This document shows positions 57,061 to 64,000 of a stretch of 64,000 nucleotides of DNA, one piece after another (the stretch's first letter is position 1; each line of letters opens with the position of its first letter). The notes under the pieces are model-generated. The model was not told the DNA's origin. It saw nothing but the letters and a program-made list of their open reading frames with translations, and ran no database searches. The translations under genes were made by a program, and so were the position numbers. The stretch is from Plantago ovata. Its lineage: Eukaryota; Streptophyta; Magnoliopsida; Lamiales; Plantaginaceae. The DNA lies in contig CM051455.1 in NCBI GenBank assembly GCA_028274465.1, positions 96,232,365 to 96,296,364 of the forward strand. The letters are read 5' to 3'.

Positions 57061-58698
57061 GTAAACTGAAATAATAAACGAAAAAGTATGAATTACCAAG
57101 AACAATTATCTTATGTTCATAGTAAACAAGTAGATCACATAAACACTCAAAGATGATGCATATGTCTTACTATGATATTCGACTAAAGGGATCGAATTGT
57201 AAAGCAGTCGTGAATGACATGTCAAAACATTCGAAGAACCAAAAGGAAAGTTGTTCCATAAATTACCAAAGTCCCAACTTAAAACTTTCTCTAATATCGA
57301 ATAGGTTACTGGGTTAGGATTCAAACATCCTATGTGAGTGTATACCATTAATTTGAAATCAATATTATTCTTTGTATATATAGTGAGCTCGTGAATGAGC
57401 GTATAGACTTATACATCAAACATTACCAATAACTATCCCATATAGGAGTGCAAAACCTTGTGATAGAGATAATGGTCACTTTCTGTCATGGAGGTTGGAT
57501 CTCAGCCAACGCAAGCGCCATTATACCTATCACGGGTGTAATGCCCTTTAATGGAGACCCTTACGAAACATAAATCCATTCCCACTCACCTTTTTGGAAA
57601 AAAGTGTTTATTTGTTTTCCTGACTTTTCGAAATTGGTTTTAACTACTAAGTCTTAATCACAATTTAACAGTGAATTGCGAAAACTCCTTAATTCTAGAT
57701 GACACCAATTTGTTATGGAAAAGAGGTTCATTTAAGAATTAATCTTGTTGGTAGAGAGGTTTGTAACAAATGTCAATTTTTATCAAAACCTTTTTACAAC
57801 TATGTACCATTTGTGTTGAGAATAATCGTTGCCTTGTGTTTTTAGTAATTCAAAGTTACCATTTGATTTACGAGCTATAACACTAACTCCTTTTGTTATG
57901 TTGCGAGAGGTTTGTCGAATCGCGTGCATGTTTGTGAATAAACTAAACGCACACATAACCATGAATTTGTACTATGGCCCTCTACATGCACATGTGTCTA
58001 TATGCTATGCAAGTGTAATCAAACATACACATCATACATCAAAAGGAAAAACAAGCATAAAGTAAATAAGCCATGGGAAACATTGATCAAGAGTGAACCG
58101 GGCTTTCTAGGAAAATTAAAATACTACCTAGACTATTACAAAGTAACCTTTGCATAGGCCTTCATGGAAATCTCCAGCTTGATCTTTGAACAACCTTCGA
58201 AAACGGATCATGGCACCTTGAATGTCTCGGATGATAGAATATATTCAACTCTTAAACCCCCATGATAATTAAAACCACTTAATTACTCTCGTGTGTTTAA
58301 AAGATTGTTTGATAAATATAAACACAACCTGTACAGACTTAATACTAGTTTTTGAAAATATTTTTAGCTGATGTACTGACAAAAACCGCGAATAAGAGAC
58401 TGTACACGCAAACCAAGAAATTTGATAGAAAACGTTTCGACTCAGAAAAATCTGGAAAACTTTTGAACAATAGGAAATGCTGAAACTAACATTTGTCTCT
58501 TCTGCCAGTAAGTCAGGAAAAATACATAACTATGATTTACGACGAGTTCTTTGCTAAACCTATCAGTTTATCTAAAATCAAAACAAACAGATTTTACCAC
58601 TCGAATTGCAAAATGCCCCAAACCAATTAGACATGGTTTTTACAGTAACAAAGTCGGGTTTTACAAATATATTCCATCATCCAAGTATTCATGAACAT
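57061..58698. other. Unassigned region between two retrotransposons
   Basis: No coding region, PBS or LTR pair is recognised. AT-rich. It includes TATATATAG at about 57376 and TGTTGGTAGAG at about 57746, which equals the start of the minus-strand copia LTR but is followed by unrelated bases. Could be the rest of the copia element's 5' side, an older unknown repeat or unique plant DNA. Confidence 0.4.
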
Positions 58699-60140
58699 TG
58701 ATGAACGTATTTTTAGCATGTTCATCTTGTCTTCTTCGCCTCATTTTGCTATCTTTGAGTCTAGTTTTGTTGTTAGTTTTCTAGAATAGTGTCACGTTTG
58801 TTTATTTTACATTTCTTAGGAACTTAGGTACAAAGTGGCGGTTTTGAGCCCAAACGTAGCATTTTGGATGCATTTGGATCATGTTTGAGCACCACGACAT
58901 GCATGTACGTGCTTGCTAGTGCCCGAGACCTAATAAGTGACTGTATGTGTGTTTCCAAGGGGTTAGGGGGTATTCGGAGGCTTTGAGATGAAGAAAAATA
59001 GTCGGAGCTGCGTTTTTGTTCCAGGTGAAGCGCCCAAGGCTGAGGTGAAGCGCCCAGAATAGAGACCTAAAGCAGAATTGGAGCAGAATGTTGGCATTTT
59101 CTGCAGTGCTGCTGAGCGAAGCGCCCAACAGATCCAGGCGAAACGCTTGGCCGTGCGAATCGCCCAGCTCTGCCAGGCGCTCCACCCAATTCAAAAGACA
59201 ACAACAAATTTCCTCATTAAATAAACATTTTCAGTTACATTTTTCATATCATCAGACTTTGTACCTGCATTTTGGGAGCTTTCTCTAGCCCTAGTTCTCA
59301 GTTTTGGATAATTTCACCATTGTAATACATTAGAGATTGAAGATTTGGCAATTTGTTAGCATATTACATTCATCTACGGAGAGGTTTCTAGATCAAAACC
59401 ATCAAATAGTGACAGCTTTGGTGGTAACTTTGTATCAATCCCTTTCTTTATATTTTGAATTCATGTTTTCCTTTGATTATTCATATGAAATGATGCTTAA
59501 TGTTATGAGTATGAGTAGCTAAATTCCTTTGTGTTGGTGGTAGTATGAGGATTCGATCATAATATGAATTACGTTATGCTTGTATGAGGCTCCGAGTCGA
59601 TCTTGCTGCATGTTTTATCTCATTTGAACATAGTTGCCAATCAAATACCTTCGAATATGATTATGTGACAAGCTCTTGGTCAATTAAGGCTATGTTCTAT
59701 TATTTGAAAACATTCAAGCATGCTAGATAAATTGTGTAAGAGATTGCACTACTAAAGTATCGATATGATCCATTCAAGACGTGTGTCTTAAACTTGTGTA
59801 GGCGGTTTACTTTGTAGAACTTGTTGAAGGCTTTACGCACCGAACTTACAAGCATTTACGTGATTCATTGCATGATTGCTTTCAGATTACTACCACCAAC
59901 CCTTTCTCATAACTATTTACAAGAAATTCATTCAAGTGGCAAACTGATTGCTTGTTTTCTTAAAGTTTTCAAACTCTCTCACTCGTTGACTGAAATAACT
60001 TGCAAAATAACCAAACAAAGCCACGCTAGGTCCCGAGAGAACGACACTCGTGGAAAACTTGCCATTGCACTAAGTTTTGTGTAGTGATAAGTGTTCTTTG
60101 GAGTTTTAAACAAATATTAATTTTGATTCTAACGACATCA
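58699..60140 (+). repeat. 5' LTR of the Athila-like element
   Basis: 1,442 bp from TGATGAACG to ACGACATCA, three to five bases before the PBS. Contains several AGGCGAAGCGCCC-like direct and inverted modules at 59025-59190. Confidence 0.85.
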
Positions 60141-60145
60141 AAATT

Positions 60146-60162
60146 TGGCGCCGTTGCCGGGG
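60146..60162 (+). other. Primer-binding site, tRNA-Asp
   Basis: TGGCGCCGTTGCCGGGG, a perfect 17-nt match to the tRNA-Asp 3' end including CCA. Confidence 0.9.
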
Positions 60163-60346
60163 CCTTAGCTCCTTTGGTTGGTAATTTTTGTTTGGTTCTT
60201 TTCATCCAACTTCACTTTCTTACCTCATGTCTTTCCCCTATCTTTTTCAGGAACCTATTTTCAGAGTGAATTTTTTATTGCACTAACGGAAACTAATCCT
60301 TGCTTGAAAGTGTTGAGTTTGTTGATCAGGAGCTAAAATGTGAGAA

Positions 60347-61945
60347 GTGCTCTTGAAGGATATGTTCAAGGTCAGTTATGAGGCAATTAGGAAAGAAGCA
60401 GCTATTTGTCTTGAACCGGAGGCTAGAGTGTATGAGGTCACCGATGAAATTCTTTATAGTTTGGGTACTTTCCGTGATTTGCCTTTTGAAAACGCCTTGA
60501 GATTTGTGTTGGAATTCCGCCGTGATGTGGAGTTGTTGCGAACACGAGGATTGAATGAGGATCAACTTTTACATCGGTTGTTTCCTTATTCTTTGAAGGG
60601 GAAACCGAAGGAGTGGTTGAAATTACTACCTGAGGTTCAGTTAGGAGTTGGCAAGATGTTGTCGACACATTCCTCGATCGATTCCTCTCATATTGGGAGA
60701 ATGAGGAGCTGAAGAGGAGCATAATTGAATTCACTCAACGAAGAGCAGATAGGTTTTGTGATGCCCTCGAGAGATTTGAGCTTTACAAGAGGGAATGTCC
60801 ACACCACCGTCTTAGTGAACTTGAGCTGATTATGTGCTCCTTTAATGGGCTAGACGATGACTTGCAGATCGAGAGAGATGGTGTATGTGGTGGAGTGGAG
60901 AATAGCACCGTGACTCAAGTGAGGGAAGTTTTCAAACGGTTCCCATTTGCTACACACAATAGAGATCGGAATCCAGCTATTGACTATTCGGAGATGTACC
61001 AAGCTCCAGACCCCATCTCCATAAGCTCTTATGATGATAACGTCGACTACAAAGTTAAGACCTGTTCGGGGGAGAATATTCCCTACTATTTGTATCAGGC
61101 GGAGGAGGTACAATCTCAAGAAGTTGTTTCTGATGAAGATGAGGTGGCTATAACAACTTCGGCGACGATTTGGAGTGATTTATTTGCCGTTGCAACTAAG
61201 TACCAAGAAGGTTTTGATGCTAGAATGGAGAGCGTATATCAAGTTCTGGGAGAATCGGAGATTATGTTTAAAGTTTTGGAAGAGAAAATTGAAGAAAATG
61301 CACTATCTGCTCAATCTCTGCCAGGCGCTTCGCCCACAGTCCAGGCGCTTCGCCCAGCAGGAGACCCAGAAACTGTTGTTTTTGTTCTACAGGAAAATTC
61401 CCCAGGTGAAGTGTTCTGTAGAGCCAGGAGATTCGCCTGGCACTGCAGGCGAGTCACCCAACAGGATATTCCCAGAACCTGAAATTAATAGAAGCTGTGA
61501 TGAAACATAGGAATTGGAAGCTTTGGTTGATGGGGTCGAGACTGATCTGGATAGTGAAGAAGATTCAGACGAGACAATTGAGGAAGCAAACATACTCTTG
61601 AGAAGTAGAAACGTATCGATTCCACCATATCCTGTTAAGACTAATGTTCCACCAATTGTTTCAGGTCCAATAGGTACAGAGGAGTATCCAACAAAGAGAA
61701 AGGAAACACCGAAGGAAGTTGTGATTCCCAAACTCGAACATGGGAAAGGAAAGGGAAAGAAACTTGGGGGAGCACCAGATAATGAAGGCGTACTTCACAA
61801 GTCGCCTAATCCCTACGTGCCTCCCAAACCACATCTTCCTTTTCCCGGGAGAGTGAAGGAAGCCAAGAAGGATGTTCGAGTCTCACCTTTATATGGCATT
61901 CTATCGAAAGTAGAGGTTAACGTTCCCTTATTGGAATTGATTTAA
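60347..61945 (+). pseudogene. gag: Athila-like Gag, broken
   Basis: First frame 60347-60650 with LLHRLFPYSLKGKPKEWLKLL; after a frameshift near 60650 a second frame to 61480 with DRFLSYWENEELKRSII, ERFELYKRECPHHRL and the usual FNGL. A third frame from 61514 to TAA 61943 is acidic then Lys- and Pro-rich. Capsid-type domain of Athila Gag; the true start is unclear because the frame is open slightly upstream. The part 61319-61460 encodes repeats of the GGCGCTTCGCCCA module that also occurs in this element's LTR. Confidence 0.75.
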
Positions 61946-61978
61946 AATATTCCCGCCTACACGAAAGTTTTCAAGGAG

Positions 61979-62815
61979 GTGCGGAGTAATAAGAAAATTC
62001 TCCAAAAGGGGGAAGTAGCTGAACTTGAGATGGTTAACTCGGTACATGAGTTGCCTATGAAGCAAAAAGACCCCGGGAGTTTCATAATTAGTATCACCAT
62101 GGGGAATGGCCGATCTTCTAAAGCAATGCTTTACTTAGGGGCTAGCATCAACCTGATGTCGTACTCCATTTACAAAGCATTGGGGTTAGGAGAAATCTAA
62201 CCCAGAAGCATGGTTGTTCAAATGGCTGATAGAAGTGTGAAAGGAACACTTGGTATAGCTGAGGATATTCTAGTGAAGGTTGACCGAATTATTGTTCCAA
62301 CCACCTTGGTGGTGATGGAAACAGCTGGTGAAGGAGCTAGTATGAAAAAGGAACATATCATGCTCTTGAGAATACCCTTCATGGCCACCACCAGTACATG
62401 TCTCGAGCTCCGAGGGAATAATATCACCATGGAAGTAATGGGAGACAAAGTGAAAATCGAGCAATACAAACAGGTATATGATCCCGATTCTGAAGAAGCT
62501 ATAATTGAAGAGCTTAAGTTTGTTAATTGCTATGAACCTATATCTTGTGATACTTACCTCTCTCGTGAAATTAGTGACCCCCTTGAAGCAGCACTCACCA
62601 TGAACCTTGAGGAAGGGTTTGTAACCGAAGAAGTGTTAGCCATGACCACCTTTCAGGATAGTGCACCCGAGATTCCTTTAGGAGAAGAAGTAGAACAATC
62701 CGTAGAATTGGATGAAGACGAAGGTGTGACCCCCCACCTAGTGAGCCAACCCTTGAACTCCAAACTTTGCCAAGCTATTTGAAATATGTTTTCTTAGGAG
62801 AGAACGAGTCTAAAC
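61979..62815 (+). pseudogene. Athila-like protease, catalytic residue lost
   Basis: Same frame as 61514-61945. Domain core at 62060-62480. The catalytic Asp expected in the D-L-G-A-S motif is replaced by Tyr (TAC at 62132-62134). TAA at 62198-62200 and a frameshift near 62750. Interrupted at 62816 by the gypsy LTR. Confidence 0.75.
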
Positions 62816-64000
62816 TGATGAACGAGGATTTGTCGGGTCCCGATTCAGCAAATAAATTTGTTATTTAGCCAAAGTTAATTCACAACTACAACGAAAACCG
62901 TAGTGTAGCAGTAGAATGACCTCGAGTGTCGTTCTCTAAGGACTATAACTAGCTTTATCTATTTAACTAAGAATATAAAAACAGCAGACGTAAAAGCAAA
63001 GGTTTTTCTAACAGATAATGGAGATTGGTGATAGTATGATCCTTCAAAGCATAACGGGTCAATAATCATGCGTAAATTCGTCGGTCTTGCATGGAGATCT
63101 TTGATCAATCGAATGTCCTATTGCAACTATTAAGCACTACGAAGATAATGATACAGACAAGTCAATCACTATTGTCCTATTGTGTTCCGTAATTATTCAA
63201 CACTACGAAGATATAGATGCGCATAGGTCGACGAGGGTCCAGCTGTGCATAATAATTAATACAACATACGAGAATTTAGGCTGAGCCTGATCAACGAAAT
63301 AAAGCAATAACACGGAGTATAATGCGCGATATAGCCATTAGCATGATTATCTTCCCTTCGCTAAGAATTCACATACTACCACCAACGATAAGTTTAGGTA
63401 CTCATAATAGGCATGCAATCAACAGAAATCATAGAAGAAAACATGTTGAAAGATATATAAAAATAAGTAGAATAAACTGTAAGATACAATGTTACTGAAG
63501 GTTGTCAATCTCCGAAGAATTGCGATCCTACAAGCTCCAATCTGCTATGAAAAAGTGTCCCCTAAGCTACGAACCCCCAGAACAGACTCTGGGAAGTTCC
63601 TACCTAAAACTACAGAGAAAGGTGAGAGAATAGGTCTGGAAAAGTATGAATTTCGGAGAAAATCTGAGCAACTATATATAGGCCTCGAAATAGTGTGGGG
63701 CGATTCGCCCCACACACCTGGCGGTTCGCTCGGTGTGGGGCGATTCACCCGGGAGAAAATTTCGCGGAATTCCGCGTTTTTGGATTTCTTCCCCTTTTCG
63801 GACTCGGTTTCTATCTTCTAGTGGCCTTCTAACCTCCAGATTCGACCCCTAGACTCCAAATCCTATCCGGAAACCTTCAGATACTCCAAATAAGCTTCTG
63901 GAACACCAATTCCTTTTCAACTTCAATATATTTGCCCGGAAATCCTCGTTTTTCAACCAAAACCTGTAAAATAAAATCTAAAGGGAAACGTGACACTATT
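62816..64000 (-). repeat. Gypsy LTR, minus orientation, running out of the window
   Basis: Starts TGATGAACGAGG (LTR end on the minus strand) and covers all but about the last 100 bp of the LTR. No PBS adjoins it on the left, so it is either a solo LTR or a 3' truncated piece. TAAAC at 62811-62815 would be the left target duplication. GC palindromes at 63697-63752, TATATATAG at about 63674. Confidence 0.85.

Larger units (their letters stand above)
58699..62815 (+). mobile_element. Athila-like Ty3/gypsy element, 5' part
   Basis: 5' LTR 58699-60140, PBS for tRNA-Asp 60146-60162, Gag and protease pieces to 62815, where a minus-strand gypsy LTR is inserted. The rest of pol would lie beyond the window. 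Motifs NLMSYSIYKALGLGE and QMADRSVKGTLG are typical of Athila proteases. Confidence 0.85.

Noticed and set aside
57746-57757. Second LTR start (TGTTGGTAGAG) for the minus-strand copia element
   Set aside because: Only about 11 bases agree with the LTR start at 52384, and the orientation is opposite.
57829-58065. Small plus-strand ORF of 78 codons
   Set aside because: No recognisable motif, AT-rich surroundings, no promoter or homologue evident; likely chance.
1-64000. A host protein-coding gene
   Set aside because: No ORF or exon series outside transposable elements could be supported on either strand.

Overview
The window reads as repeat-rich, intergenic DNA of a flowering plant, probably a eudicot with a large genome. 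No host gene could be supported. Almost every base that can be assigned belongs to LTR retrotransposons: Ty1/copia elements of Sirevirus type (PBS matching initiator Met tRNA, long LTRs, AAGGGGGAA polypurine motifs, an extra ORF after pol) and Ty3/gypsy elements of Athila and Tat type (PBS matching tRNA-Asp, or an antisense accessory gene). Two runs of exactly 100 N (24654-24753, 56418-56517) are scaffold gaps of unknown true size.

Layout. 1-911: gypsy LTR, minus strand. 912-12754: Sirevirus copy 1, cut at its left end by that LTR and in its 3' LTR at the right. 12755-21130: a minus-strand gypsy element with gag and protease but no RT or integrase, interrupted by a complete 4.5 kb non-autonomous gypsy insertion (13650-18114, 5-bp TSD GGCGG). 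21131-46259: Sirevirus copy 2, inserted into the LTR of the minus-strand gypsy element (TSD ATAAA) and itself interrupted inside gag by a 9.7 kb Tat-like gypsy element (24380-34046, TSD GAATC). 46260-49973: a jumble of gypsy LTR pieces (LTR-LTR junction, short internal piece, inverted LTR) followed by a Sirevirus LTR fragment. 49974-57060: a decayed minus-strand copia element whose gag is split by a Sirevirus solo LTR. 57061-58698: unassigned. 58699-62815: 5' part of an Athila-like element. 62816-64000: another minus-strand gypsy LTR.

Two things stand out. First, the small gypsy element at 13650-18114 carries, directly after its 5' LTR, a complement of nearly a whole tRNA-Asp instead of only an 18-nt primer-binding site, with a base change exactly opposite the position methylated as m1A58. 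This looks like fossil read-through of the tRNA primer by reverse transcriptase. Second, both Sirevirus copies carry a very large second ORF (about 1,740 codons) downstream of pol. It has its own upstream TATA box, a cluster of covarying hairpins before it, a UAG-CAA stop shared by both copies, and three in-frame, intron-like 72-75 nt segments. I recognise no known function for it.

How the parts work: each autonomous family encodes Gag (particle), protease, integrase, reverse transcriptase and RNase H from an LTR promoter. The short elements here could only have moved with proteins supplied by relatives. All coding regions seen carry stops, frameshifts or truncations, so no copy in the window looks autonomous today.
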